A stretch of 39,688 bases of DNA from Gemmatimonadota bacterium (lineage in GTDB: Bacteria; Gemmatimonadota; Gemmatimonadetes; Gemmatimonadales; Gemmatimonadaceae): the NCBI GenBank assembly GCA_016874035.1, contig VGVM01000021.1:1-39688 (forward strand). Direction: 5' to 3'. Numbering within the stretch: position 1 is the stretch's first letter; every line of letters begins with the position of its first letter. Under the pieces are notes generated by a model. The model was given only the letters and a program-made list of their open reading frames with translations. It ran no database searches and was not told the origin of the DNA. The position numbers were made by a program, and so were the translations under genes. Below are positions 25,120-33,554 of this stretch, piece after piece.

Positions 25120-25891
25120 ACTTCTTCAGTAGTTGGTATGCCATGGCCAGGCCCACCAACGTCAGGTCGGGCTCGACTTCATCTATTTCCTCACATAGAT
25201 CGCCGAAACGCGTTGCCAGACCGCCAGTTGCGACGACGCGCGGCGCGGTTTTTGTCGGCCATTCGGCCTTGATCCGGCGCACCAGACCGTCAATCGCATC
25301 GGCCGCCCCGAGGACCACACCGGACCGGATACACTCGTCCGTGCGCCTGCCGATCGCCCGTTTCGGCGGTACCAGCTCGGTCGCGGCCAGCTTCGACGTC
25401 CGGCGGAACAACGACTCGGCCGCAATCTGAACGCCTGGGGCAATCACGCCCCCGATGAACCGCCCGTCCCCGGTGATGCAGTCGTAGGTCGTGGCCGTGC
25501 CGAGGTCCACGACGATGCAATCCCGCTTGTGAAGCCGGCTGGCGGCCAGCGTGTTGATGATGCGGTCGGCCCCGACGGTCTTGGGCTCGTCCACATCGAG
25601 CCGAATGGGCAGGTCCGAGTTCGAGTCCACCACAACGGTGGGTTTCCCGGTGATTCGCTCGCAGGCCTCGGCGAGCGCAGCGGTCAGCGCGGGCACGACG
25701 GAACCGATCGCCGCGCCCTTGGGTTTGAGCCGCACCTTCCCGCCGTGCGCCAGCAGCGACACGAGGGTCAGGTACACCTCGTCCGGCGTCCGGCTGTGAT
25801 CGGTCGCCACGCGCCAGCGCTCGCGGACCTTGAGTCCGTCGCAGACGCCAACGGTGGTCTCGGAGTTCCCCGCGTCAATCACCAGGATCAT
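25118..25891 (-). CDS. coaX: Type III pantothenate kinase
   Basis: A 257-residue CoaX, which phosphorylates pantothenate in the first step of coenzyme A synthesis and uses the ASKHA fold. Motifs are the phosphate loop DAGNSETTVGV (residues 6-16), the pantothenate-site block VDEPKTVGADRIINTLAA, VVDLGTATTYDCI with the catalytic-site aspartate, FIGGVIAPGV, and GGLATRF near the end. It is the last gene of the long minus-strand array, 9 nt after birA; the pairing of birA and coaX is common in many bacteria. The hairpin at 25054-25108 follows its stop. Confidence 0.95.
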   Translation of the reverse strand: MILVIDAGNSETTVGVCDGLKVRERWRVATDHSRTPDEVYLTLVSLLAHGGKVRLKPKGAAIGSVVPALTAALAEACERITGKPTVVVDSNSDLPIRLDVDEPKTVGADRIINTLAASRLHKRDCIVVDLGTATTYDCITGDGRFIGGVIAPGVQIAAESLFRRTSKLAATELVPPKRAIGRRTDECIRSGVVLGAADAIDGLVRRIKAEWPTKTAPRVVATGGLATRFGDLCEEIDEVEPDLTLVGLAMAYQLLKK

Positions 25892-25900
25892 GTGTACGCC

Positions 25901-26644
25901 TCAGTCAGTGCCGGTGGACTCGGCGACGATCGGCGAACCGCGCCGGAAAAACTCTTCGCCGTGTTCGGTGACGATCCGGAGCGCGCCGGTGGCCGAGATG
26001 CCGTTTGCCCGTCCGCGCGCCGGTGCCTCCAAGATCGCGTCGTGCAGCGCGTCGCGCTCGGCGAATCGGTCGAGTTCCTCGGCGGTCAGCGGACCGGTGC
26101 GTTCAATGGCAGCCCGCAACGACGGGACGACGGCGCGCAGCACTTCGCTCCGCGAAGTCGCCGCGCCCAGCCCGAAGGCGGCATGACCAACCGGCACCGC
26201 CATGTTGATACCGACGCCGACGGCGACCCAGTCAGGTGACGCACCGTGCCAGCGCGCCTCGACGAGAATCCCCGCGAGCTTGCTGCCATTGACCAGCAGG
26301 TCGTTCGGCCACTTGATCGCCACGAGCGAACCGGCGAACTGGTCGAGTGGCGCCGCGATGGCAATGCCCACGCGCAGGCTCAGCACATCGAGCACGTCCG
26401 CCGACTGCGGGCGGCCAAGCATCGTCATCCAGAGACCGGCGCCCGCGCGCGACGCCCACTCGCGACCCATGCGTCCGCGCCCCCGGCGCTGGCTATCGGC
26501 GATGACGACGGTGCCCGACGGAGCAAGGTCGGCCGCAAGCCGGTGCGCCTCGTCCATGGTGGACTCGACCTCATCAAACAGCCGCACGGTGGGCGAACCC
26601 GTGATGGCGGCGATCCCTTCGCCGTCAAACCCGTCAATTCGCAC
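25901..26644 (-). CDS. birA: Biotin--[acetyl-CoA-carboxylase] ligase (monofunctional BirA)
   Basis: A 247-residue biotin protein ligase that would attach biotin to carboxyl-carrier proteins. Motifs are the family opening FDEVESTMDEAHRLA, the biotinyl-AMP loop GRGRMGR (55-61), the KWPNDLLVNGSKLAGILVE block (from 111) and VAVGVGINM. The N-terminal winged-helix repressor domain of E. coli BirA is absent, so it should not act as a transcription repressor. I chose the GTG at 26642-26644, inside the end of uppP (11-nt overlap). A longer frame to 26707 adds only residues that mirror uppP. The ribosome-binding site is weak. Confidence 0.92.
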   Translation of the reverse strand: MRIDGFDGEGIAAITGSPTVRLFDEVESTMDEAHRLAADLAPSGTVVIADSQRRGRGRMGREWASRAGAGLWMTMLGRPQSADVLDVLSLRVGIAIAAPLDQFAGSLVAIKWPNDLLVNGSKLAGILVEARWHGASPDWVAVGVGINMAVPVGHAAFGLGAATSRSEVLRAVVPSLRAAIERTGPLTAEELDRFAERDALHDAILEAPARGRANGISATGALRIVTEHGEEFFRRGSPIVAESTGTD

Positions 26645-27446
26645 GCTGCCAGACGAGCAGGAGGATCGCCAGGCCAAGCACCAGGCGGTACGCGGCGAAC
26701 ACACCAAACCCGCGGCGCTGCACGTACCGGATCAGTACGGCGATCGCGAGCCAACCGGTGATCGCGGCGGTGACCATCCCCGTGAGCACGGTCGCCAGGT
26801 GCACGGTCGCGAGCGCTTCGGGCGCCTTGAGCGCGGCAGCCGCCGCGGTGATGGGCATGGACATCAGGAAGCTGAACGTCGCGGCACCGCCGCGATCGAA
26901 CCCGAGCGCGCGTCCAGCCGTGATGGTCGCACCCGACCTGGACACGCCGGGCACGATTGCGCAGGCCTGCGCGAGCCCGATCAGCACCGCGTCGCGCCAT
27001 GACATTGTGGTGACGGGCCTCCCCTCGCCCGCCCGGCGGTCCACGACCCAGAGCACCGCGCCCATCGCGATGAGTGCGACGGCGGTCAATGCCGGCGTCC
27101 GGAAGACCGTCTCTGCCTGGTCCTGGAGCAGGTAGCCGATTGCGGCGCCCGGAACGGTGCCGGCCACCAGCAGCGCGAGTTGGCGCGCATCGGCGGAGGC
27201 GAGCCGCCTCGTCGCGAGGATGTCAAGACCCGCGCGTGCAAGTCGCACCCACTCGACGCGGAAGTACACGAGCACGGCTGCCAATGTCCCGATGTGCAGC
27301 GCCACGTCGAAGGCCAAGCCCGGCTGCTGCCAACGGAACGCCCACGGCGCCAGCGACAAGTGGGCCGAGCTGCTGATGGGCAGGAACTCGGCAAGCCCCT
27401 GCAGCGCCCCGAGCACGGCGGCCTGCCACACGGTGAGTTCGTTCAC
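26634..27446 (-). CDS. uppP: Undecaprenyl-diphosphatase (BacA/UppP family)
   Basis: A 270-residue integral membrane protein with about eight hydrophobic segments. It removes a phosphate from undecaprenyl pyrophosphate to recycle the lipid carrier for peptidoglycan and surface polysaccharides. Both family signatures are present: EFLPISSSAHL (20-30) and the PGVSRSGATI loop (166-175), with catalytic Glu, His and Arg-Ser residues conserved. The start is GTG, overlapping the bshA stop by 4 bp. Over-expression of this family gives bacitracin resistance in other bacteria. Confidence 0.95.
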   Translation of the reverse strand: MNELTVWQAAVLGALQGLAEFLPISSSAHLSLAPWAFRWQQPGLAFDVALHIGTLAAVLVYFRVEWVRLARAGLDILATRRLASADARQLALLVAGTVPGAAIGYLLQDQAETVFRTPALTAVALIAMGAVLWVVDRRAGEGRPVTTMSWRDAVLIGLAQACAIVPGVSRSGATITAGRALGFDRGGAATFSFLMSMPITAAAAALKAPEALATVHLATVLTGMVTAAITGWLAIAVLIRYVQRRGFGVFAAYRLVLGLAILLLVWQRAN

Positions 27447-28567
27447 GCCAGGTCGCGATAGAGTGATTCATACCGCGAGACAACGTCATCGAGCGCAAAC
27501 TGCGCGCGGGCCCGCTTCGCGCCTGCCGCGCTTGCTGCGGCCCAGCGCGCGCGGTCCGTGAGGTAGCGCGCGATGGCGTCGCCCATGGCATTGATGTCGC
27601 CGACATCGCAGAGCTCGCCGGTCACCCCATGCTCCACCACTTCGACGAGTCCGCCCACCCGGGCGCCCAACACGGGCACGCCGCAGGCCATCGCCTCGAG
27701 CGCGCTCAGGCCGAAGCTCTCACGATCGGTGGGCAGCACATAAACGTCAGCCACCGCGAGCAGCGGCGCCACGGCTTCGATGCGGCCCAGGCAGCGAGTG
27801 TCCGCGATCACGCCCAGGCGCCTTGCTTCGTCCTCAGCGGCGGCGCGCTCCGGACCGTCACCGACGAGGACCAGCACGGCATCAGAGGATTTCCGGGCGC
27901 GCGCAAACGCACCGACGACGTCGCGCACCCGCTTGACGGGCCGGAAGTTCGAGATGTGCATCACGATCGGCCGGCCGCCGGAGAGATCCTGCTTGATCGC
28001 GGGGTCCGCTTTCGCGCGATCATAGACTGTCGGATCCACGAAGTTCGGGACCACATCCACGCGGCAGTTCCCGCAGCCGAAGGCGCGCACGGTTTCGTCG
28101 CGCAGGAACTCGGACACGGCCGTTACCCGGTCGGATTCCTCGATCGAGAACTTGGTGATCGCGTGATAGGAATGATCCTGGCCAACGATCGTGATGTCCG
28201 TGCCGTGCAGCGTCGTCACCACTGGAAGGTTCGCGCCGGCCTTCGCCAGCATCTGCTTGGCGAGGTACGCGCTCGTCGCATGGGGGATCGCATAGTGCAC
28301 GTGCAGGAGGTCGAGCGCGTGCTGCTGCGCGATCTCATGCATCTTCACCGCGAGCGCCAGGTCGTACGGCGGATACTGGAAGAGCGGGTACTGCCCCATC
28401 GACACTTCGTGGAACGACACACGCGGCACGAAACTCGGCAGGCGGAACGGGTGCTCGTACGCAATGAAGTGCACGTCGTGCCCACGCGCCGCGAGCGCGA
28501 CGCCGAGTTCGGTCGCGACCGCGCCGGAGCCACCGTACGTCGGGTAACACGTGATGCCGACCTTCAC
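27443..28567 (-). CDS. bshA: N-acetyl-alpha-D-glucosaminyl L-malate synthase (bacillithiol pathway)
   Basis: A 374-residue GT4 glycosyltransferase that closely resembles BshA, which joins GlcNAc from UDP-GlcNAc to L-malate as the first step of bacillithiol synthesis. It starts VGITCYPTYGGSGAVATELG and contains LHVHYAIPHATSAYLA, VTTLHGTDITIVGQD, AVSEFLRDET, the VPNFVDPTVY loop, HISNFRPVKRVRDVV and the GT4 C-terminal block PTDRESFGLSALEAMACGVPVLG. The GTG at 28565-28567 overlaps the miaA stop (GTGA) and has GGAGG upstream; extra upstream residues in the frame mirror miaA. The later genes bshB and bshC are not in this window. Confidence 0.93.
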   Translation of the reverse strand: MKVGITCYPTYGGSGAVATELGVALAARGHDVHFIAYEHPFRLPSFVPRVSFHEVSMGQYPLFQYPPYDLALAVKMHEIAQQHALDLLHVHYAIPHATSAYLAKQMLAKAGANLPVVTTLHGTDITIVGQDHSYHAITKFSIEESDRVTAVSEFLRDETVRAFGCGNCRVDVVPNFVDPTVYDRAKADPAIKQDLSGGRPIVMHISNFRPVKRVRDVVGAFARARKSSDAVLVLVGDGPERAAAEDEARRLGVIADTRCLGRIEAVAPLLAVADVYVLPTDRESFGLSALEAMACGVPVLGARVGGLVEVVEHGVTGELCDVGDINAMGDAIARYLTDRARWAAASAAGAKRARAQFALDDVVSRYESLYRDLA

Positions 28568-29484
28568 GAATCCTCCGGCCCGTTCGCTGGACGGGCCTCC
28601 CACCAGTGAGTCACAAGCGCATCGGCGTTCGCCGCGCGGGGGTCCACCTGCGTTACCCCGCGCTCCGGCAGCTGGTGCCTGAACCAGGTGCGCTGGCGCT
28701 TTGCGTACTGCCGCGTGTCTATCAAAATACCCTCGCGGATGGTGGCATCGCCCGTGGCGCCCGCAACGTCCAGCGCGTCGCGCAGCCGCCGGTACCCGCA
28801 CGCCTTCCACGCCGGTGCCCCGTCCGGCACTGTGCGCATCAGCGAGCGGATCTCATCCTGCCAGCCGGCCGCAAGCATCGCGTCCAGGCGCCGGCCGATC
28901 TGCGCTTGCAGCGCCTCGCCGGGGTCAACCACAAGCCAATCCGCACGGTACCGCGGCGGCCGCCGTTCGCTCTCGTGCAGATCGCTCAGCCGGCGTCCGG
29001 TGAGCAGCGCCACCTCGATCGCGCGAAGCAGCTGGGTGCGCCCGAGGTGCGCGCGCGCCGGGTCGAGCCGCTGGGTCCACGAACGCAGTTTCTCCAGCGG
29101 CCAGCGCTCGATCTCGCCGGCGAGTTCCGCGCGCCGCACCGGGTCGAGCGGTATTTCATTGAAGAGAGGCTCGACCAAGGCCCGCAGGTACAGCCCGGTA
29201 CCGCCGACGACGAGGACATTGGCAACGCCGAGCCGCTCGATCGCGCCAGCCGCATCATCAGCCCAGCGCGCGGCAGACCAGCGCTCAGTCGGGTCCGCGA
29301 CGTCAATGCCGACGTGCGGCACTTGCCTCCGGTCGGCCTTCGAAGGCTTCGCCGTGCCGATGTCGAACCCGCGGTAGATCTGCCGCGAATCGGCGCTGAT
29401 GATCGTGAGTCCGCGCGCAGCCGCGAGCTTCGTGGCCAGCCCGGACTTCCCCGCCCCTGTCGGTCCGCAGATGATCCGCAGCAT
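28564..29484 (-). CDS. miaA: tRNA dimethylallyltransferase
   Basis: A 306-residue MiaA, which adds a dimethylallyl group to A37 of tRNAs that read UNN codons. Motifs are the P-loop GPTGAGKS (7-14), ISADSRQIYRGFDIGTAKP, VPHVGIDVADP, VVGGTGLYLRALVEPLF and the late block QYAKRQRTWFRHQ. The length is normal. The gene lies 11 nt after mutL, the same mutL-miaA neighbourhood seen in many bacteria, and overlaps bshA by 4 bp. The start is ATG. Confidence 0.97.
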   Translation of the reverse strand: MLRIICGPTGAGKSGLATKLAAARGLTIISADSRQIYRGFDIGTAKPSKADRRQVPHVGIDVADPTERWSAARWADDAAGAIERLGVANVLVVGGTGLYLRALVEPLFNEIPLDPVRRAELAGEIERWPLEKLRSWTQRLDPARAHLGRTQLLRAIEVALLTGRRLSDLHESERRPPRYRADWLVVDPGEALQAQIGRRLDAMLAAGWQDEIRSLMRTVPDGAPAWKACGYRRLRDALDVAGATGDATIREGILIDTRQYAKRQRTWFRHQLPERGVTQVDPRAANADALVTHWWEARPANGPEDS

Positions 29485-29495
29485 GGACAGCCCGG

Positions 29496-31292
29496 CTACG
29501 TCCGGCCGAATCGCCGTTCCAGTTCGTCCCAGCCGAGGCGCACGATCGCGCTGCGCCCGTGCACGTCGTACACGGGCAGCGTCGTACGGGCGAGCTGGAC
29601 AAACAGCGCGCGCATCTCGTCGGCCGACAGCAGGTCACCCGCCTTGATCGCGGCCTTGCAGGCGACTGTCGCAGCCAAGCGTTCGTGCCGCGCGAGCGTG
29701 GACGTCGCGCGGTCGCCTGCGAGCTGCGCCAGCGTGTCGCGCAGGCAGCGCTCGGCGTCGAACCGCGGGTGCGGCGCCGGCACCGCGTGAACCGCGATCG
29801 AGTTGCCCCCGAACGGCTGCGCGTCGAAGCCAAGCGCGCGCAGGACGTCGGCGCTCGCCTCAAACGCGTTCCACTCGTCCGGGGACAAGTGGAGCGTCAA
29901 CGGGAACAGGAGGGCCTGCGCGCCATGATCCCCGCGTGCAAGCGCATGCATGAACCGTTCGTACAACACGCGCTCGTGCGCGGAGTGCTGGTCAATGAGG
30001 ACCAGCCCGGTGTCGTCCTCGAACGCCAACCACGTACGGCGCAGTTGCTTGAGCGGCGGGACCTGGATGACCGAGTCAGCGGCAGCATCGGCGGGTCGCT
30101 CGTCCGCGTGCGCATCGCCCTGCAGCTTCGGGCTCTCTCCGCGTGCAGCGAGCGCGCCAGGCGCAGCGTCGGCGGACGCCGCGAACAACGGTTCGACCGC
30201 GCGGGCCGCCGGCCGCAGCACTTCGATGTCCACGGGCACAGCAGACGGCGCCGCGCCCGGACCGGCCACGAAGGACGTGAACCGCGCGGTCACACCATCG
30301 CCGGTGCCGAGGGCATGCCGCACCGCCCGCTCGACCGCACGTTCCGTGGTCCAGCGGTCGCGAAACCGCACCTCGGCTTTTGCCGGATGCACGTTCACGT
30401 CAACATCCTGCGCCGGCATCGTGATGTCGAGCAGCAGTGTTGGCCTGAGCCCGGCGGGAATGGTCGAGCGGTACGCGGCTTCCGCGGCGCGCACCATGCC
30501 CGCATCGCGCACCGCGCGTCCGTTGACGGCGAGGAACACGCGGCGGCTCGCGAGCCCAACTTCATCCGGACGCTCGACGAGCCCGGCGACGCGGATCGGG
30601 CCGCTGACATCGTCCACCGCGACCAGCGCCTGTGCGCGCTCAGCGCCCCACAGCGCCGACACACGGTCGCGCAGCGTTGCGCCGGGCGGGATCGCGAGCA
30701 CCTCCTTCCCGTCGTGCGTCACGTGCAGGCGCACGTCACGGCGCACGAGCGCCAGGCTGGTCAGGGCATCGCTGATGGCCCGCCACTCGCTCCGCGCGCC
30801 CTTCATGAACTTCAGGCGCGCCGGCGTATTGAAGAACAGCGCCTCGACCGTCACCGTGGTTCCGCGGCGCCGCGCGCCGGCCGGCAACCGCTCGCGGGTG
30901 CCACCGACGACGCGGACGCGAGTGGCCGCACCATCCGCAGTCGCCGTTTCGATCTCCATGCGGGACACGGACCCGATAGACGGCAGCGCCTCGCCGCGGA
31001 AGCCGAAACTCGTTACGCCAACCAAGTCCTGGGCGCTCCGGATCTTCGAAGTCGCGTGGCGCTCCACGGCAAGCCACGCGTCGTCCGACGACATGCCCTG
31101 CCCGTCGTCGGCAATCCGGATCAGCGCGCGCCCGCCCTCGCCGATGGCGATGTCGAGCGCCGTGGCCCCCGCATCGAGTGCATTCTCGACCAGCTCCTTC
31201 ACTACGGACGCCGGGCGCTCCACCACCTCGCCGGCCGCGATCTGGTCGGCCACCGCCGACGGCAGGACGGCGATCCGCCGTTCAGTGCTCAT
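29496..31292 (-). CDS. mutL: DNA mismatch repair protein MutL
   Basis: A 598-residue MutL. The N-terminal GHKL ATPase has the catalytic Glu in KELVENALDAGA (E36), ADDGQGM (61-67), TSKIRSAQDL and GFRGEALPSI (97-106). The C-terminal dimerisation domain carries a nicking-endonuclease motif, DQHSAHERVLYE (434-445), with Ser in place of the usual Ala. ACKAAIKAGD (544-553) matches the second site. The third site, usually CPHGRP, reads DVHGRS (576-581). A Pro/Ala-rich linker separates the two halves (about 335-410). The start is ATG, and the gene begins 3 nt after the BatD/E gene. No mutS is in the window. Confidence 0.96.
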   Translation of the reverse strand: MSTERRIAVLPSAVADQIAAGEVVERPASVVKELVENALDAGATALDIAIGEGGRALIRIADDGQGMSSDDAWLAVERHATSKIRSAQDLVGVTSFGFRGEALPSIGSVSRMEIETATADGAATRVRVVGGTRERLPAGARRRGTTVTVEALFFNTPARLKFMKGARSEWRAISDALTSLALVRRDVRLHVTHDGKEVLAIPPGATLRDRVSALWGAERAQALVAVDDVSGPIRVAGLVERPDEVGLASRRVFLAVNGRAVRDAGMVRAAEAAYRSTIPAGLRPTLLLDITMPAQDVDVNVHPAKAEVRFRDRWTTERAVERAVRHALGTGDGVTARFTSFVAGPGAAPSAVPVDIEVLRPAARAVEPLFAASADAAPGALAARGESPKLQGDAHADERPADAAADSVIQVPPLKQLRRTWLAFEDDTGLVLIDQHSAHERVLYERFMHALARGDHGAQALLFPLTLHLSPDEWNAFEASADVLRALGFDAQPFGGNSIAVHAVPAPHPRFDAERCLRDTLAQLAGDRATSTLARHERLAATVACKAAIKAGDLLSADEMRALFVQLARTTLPVYDVHGRSAIVRLGWDELERRFGRT

Positions 31293-31295
31293 CGG

Positions 31296-33554
31296 CTACC
31301 GCACCGACTCGTCGCTGAGCAGCGCGACGCGATCGCGGGGAATCCATCCGGACCGATCCGCCCGCAAGCGCAAGTGAACCCATGCGCCTTGCCTTTGTGT
31401 CACCCGAGCCACTTCACCGAGAAGCGGCGTGGCGCGCGTCTCCGACGCGAGCGCTGGCAGCTGCCGCAGTGACACCGGTGACGTCACGACGACAAAGCCG
31501 GCACCGGCGTGGCGGCGATCAACCTGCCAGGCACCGGCAAGCACACCGGCGCCCACGACCAGGACCACCGAAGCCACGCGTAGCACCGGACGTCGCTGCC
31601 ACGCGCGCCGCGCAATCCACGTCCAGGCAGACAGCCAGAACACCACCGCGAGAATCGGCAGCGCCCGCGGCGGCGCCGGCGGAACCCAGGCATCCTCACC
31701 GGCGCGCACCGCGCGGATGCGGGCGATGCGCGCACGAAGGTCCGCGTCGAGCGGTTCGAGCCGGAGCGCGCGCTGCCAGCCGACAATCGCGTTCGCGGTG
31801 TCGCCCGCCATGAAGGCGGCAGTCCCGAAGTTTGCCCATGCGTCCGGCGCGCGTGGAGCGGCGTGGGCCGCATCGCCGAAGTACCGCTCCGCCCGCACGA
31901 AGTCGCCGCCGCTATACGCGGTGACCCCGAGCGCAAACGCCTTTTCCGCGTCCTGCGATGTCGTTTGCGCAGCCCCGCGGCTCGCGGCGATGCCGTTCGC
32001 GCCAGCCAGCGCGGTCGCCATGAGCACCGCACGCACCTGGGCGCTGGACCGCCAGCGCCGCGCCCCTCCGCTCCGTACGGGTCGCCGCGAGCGATCGCGG
32101 CACTCCCGCTCGATCTCGCCAAGCAGTTTGCGCGCTGTCTCGGCGACAGCGGCCGCGCTCGCCGCCGTGCCGACGGTGGGGTGTCGGCCTGCCTCCGCCC
32201 GGTCGCCGGATGGATCGCCGAACCCAGCCGTATCGAGTTCATCGAGAAACGCCTCGACTTCCCGCGCGCGATCGGGAGTCAGCCCCGCCCGGCCCAGTGC
32301 CGAGGTCCAGTCACCGTGGGCGGTCAGGTCAACCGCCGCGAGCCCAGTCACGGCGGCAAGTCCATCCATGAACGCGCGACGCGCGTCGAGCAGGCCCGGC
32401 ACACCGCCTGTCCCCGTCGTCGCCGCCGTCGGCGTCATCGCGGTTCCGCCGCGCGAGAGCGCATCGAGGCGCTCCAGCGGCGTCAGCGGTCGCGGAGCCC
32501 GCCGCGGCCGCCGCACCAACCAGGCAGCGAGCGAAGCGAGTGGGCCCGCGGCAACAAGCAGCAGCAGCCAGTAGATGTCGCGCCCGAACGCGCCCGCTCC
32601 AGCCGGGCCGAGCGACTGGACGACCGTCAGCGGAACCAACGGCGCAGCGAGCGGTACTCCGGCAGAGTCGCCGACTGCGTCGGCTCGGCCGCCTTCGGAG
32701 ACCCCCGCGTCGGCCGCAGCCGCAACTCGCAACTCCAACGGAGCGGATTCCGCGAACTCGTAGCGACGCTCTGCGGGATCGAAGTACGCGTAGCGAATCG
32801 ACGGGATACGAAGCGTACCCTCGGCTGTCGGCGACACGAGCCAATCAAACTCCTTGACGCCTCCAAGCAGGGATGGCGTCGAGTCCATTCGCACGCGCTC
32901 GTCGGCGGTCACGACGCTTGCGCCACTGATCGCCAGCGGCGGCCGCGGCAGCAACGTGACGTTGCCCCGCCCCTCTACGCGCAGCGTCAGCACGACCGCG
33001 TCGCGCGCTCGCACGCGGGAGGTGTCCACGCGAGCGCTGGCCCGCCAGCTTCCGACCGCGCCGGCCCAGTCGGCGGGCCGGCCCGCCGTCGGCGGCTCGA
33101 TCGCGACGAATGCAACGGGCTCCGAGCGGAGCGTGAAGCTCTCCTCACGACTGAAGAAGCTGGACGACTGCGGCAGGGCGTACGTGAGCCGCGCCGCCGC
33201 GATCTCGTAGCGCCCAGAGGTCAGCGGGAACACGGCGCGACGGAACACGTGGACTTCGTACGGCCGGCCGCCGACCGACGTGGTGAGCGGGCCCGTCGGG
33301 CGCTCGCGCAGGTCATAGGCGAGCAGGGAGCGCGTTTCCGGCGGCTGGAACTCCGGGTTTCGCCGGATCCGCTGCCGCGTGTCGGAATCGAGGAAGACGC
33401 CGAGCTGGTACGTCGCCTGCTGGCCGACATACACGGTCTCCGGGACGACGAGCGCCCGGAATTCGACGGGGCGCGAACGATCCACGCGCGCGCGCGTCAC
33501 GACTTCGGGCAGCTGTGCGCCCTGCAGGAGCAACGCGAGGGAAAGCGAGATCAC
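31296..33554 (-). CDS. BatD-BatE fusion: aerotolerance-type protein with TPR and SH3 domains
   Basis: A 752-residue membrane protein that joins two parts usually encoded separately. Residues 1-16 are a signal sequence. The N-terminal half (about 20-280) is BatD-like (ETVYVGQQATYQLGVFLDS, RSEPVAFVAI, VEGRGNVTLLPRPPL, FDWLVSPTAEGTLRIPSIRY). A transmembrane helix (IYWLLLLVAAGPLASLAAWL) and an inner segment follow. From about 545 comes a BatE-like TPR block (AEKAFALGVTAYSGGDFVRAE, WQRALRLEPLDADL), two more helices, and a C-terminal bacterial SH3 domain ending RSGWIPRDRVALL. The start is GTG, overlapping the previous stop (GTGA). The family is linked to envelope stress and survival; its biochemistry is poorly known. 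Confidence 0.85.
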   Translation of the reverse strand: MISLSLALLLQGAQLPEVVTRARVDRSRPVEFRALVVPETVYVGQQATYQLGVFLDSDTRQRIRRNPEFQPPETRSLLAYDLRERPTGPLTTSVGGRPYEVHVFRRAVFPLTSGRYEIAAARLTYALPQSSSFFSREESFTLRSEPVAFVAIEPPTAGRPADWAGAVGSWRASARVDTSRVRARDAVVLTLRVEGRGNVTLLPRPPLAISGASVVTADERVRMDSTPSLLGGVKEFDWLVSPTAEGTLRIPSIRYAYFDPAERRYEFAESAPLELRVAAAADAGVSEGGRADAVGDSAGVPLAAPLVPLTVVQSLGPAGAGAFGRDIYWLLLLVAAGPLASLAAWLVRRPRRAPRPLTPLERLDALSRGGTAMTPTAATTGTGGVPGLLDARRAFMDGLAAVTGLAAVDLTAHGDWTSALGRAGLTPDRAREVEAFLDELDTAGFGDPSGDRAEAGRHPTVGTAASAAAVAETARKLLGEIERECRDRSRRPVRSGGARRWRSSAQVRAVLMATALAGANGIAASRGAAQTTSQDAEKAFALGVTAYSGGDFVRAERYFGDAAHAAPRAPDAWANFGTAAFMAGDTANAIVGWQRALRLEPLDADLRARIARIRAVRAGEDAWVPPAPPRALPILAVVFWLSAWTWIARRAWQRRPVLRVASVVLVVGAGVLAGAWQVDRRHAGAGFVVVTSPVSLRQLPALASETRATPLLGEVARVTQRQGAWVHLRLRADRSGWIPRDRVALLSDESVR

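Noticed and set aside
28568-28810. An N-terminal extension of BshA to 28810.
   Set aside because: The additional residues read through the miaA coding region in another frame and lack GT4 similarity; the GTG at 28567 has GGAGG upstream.
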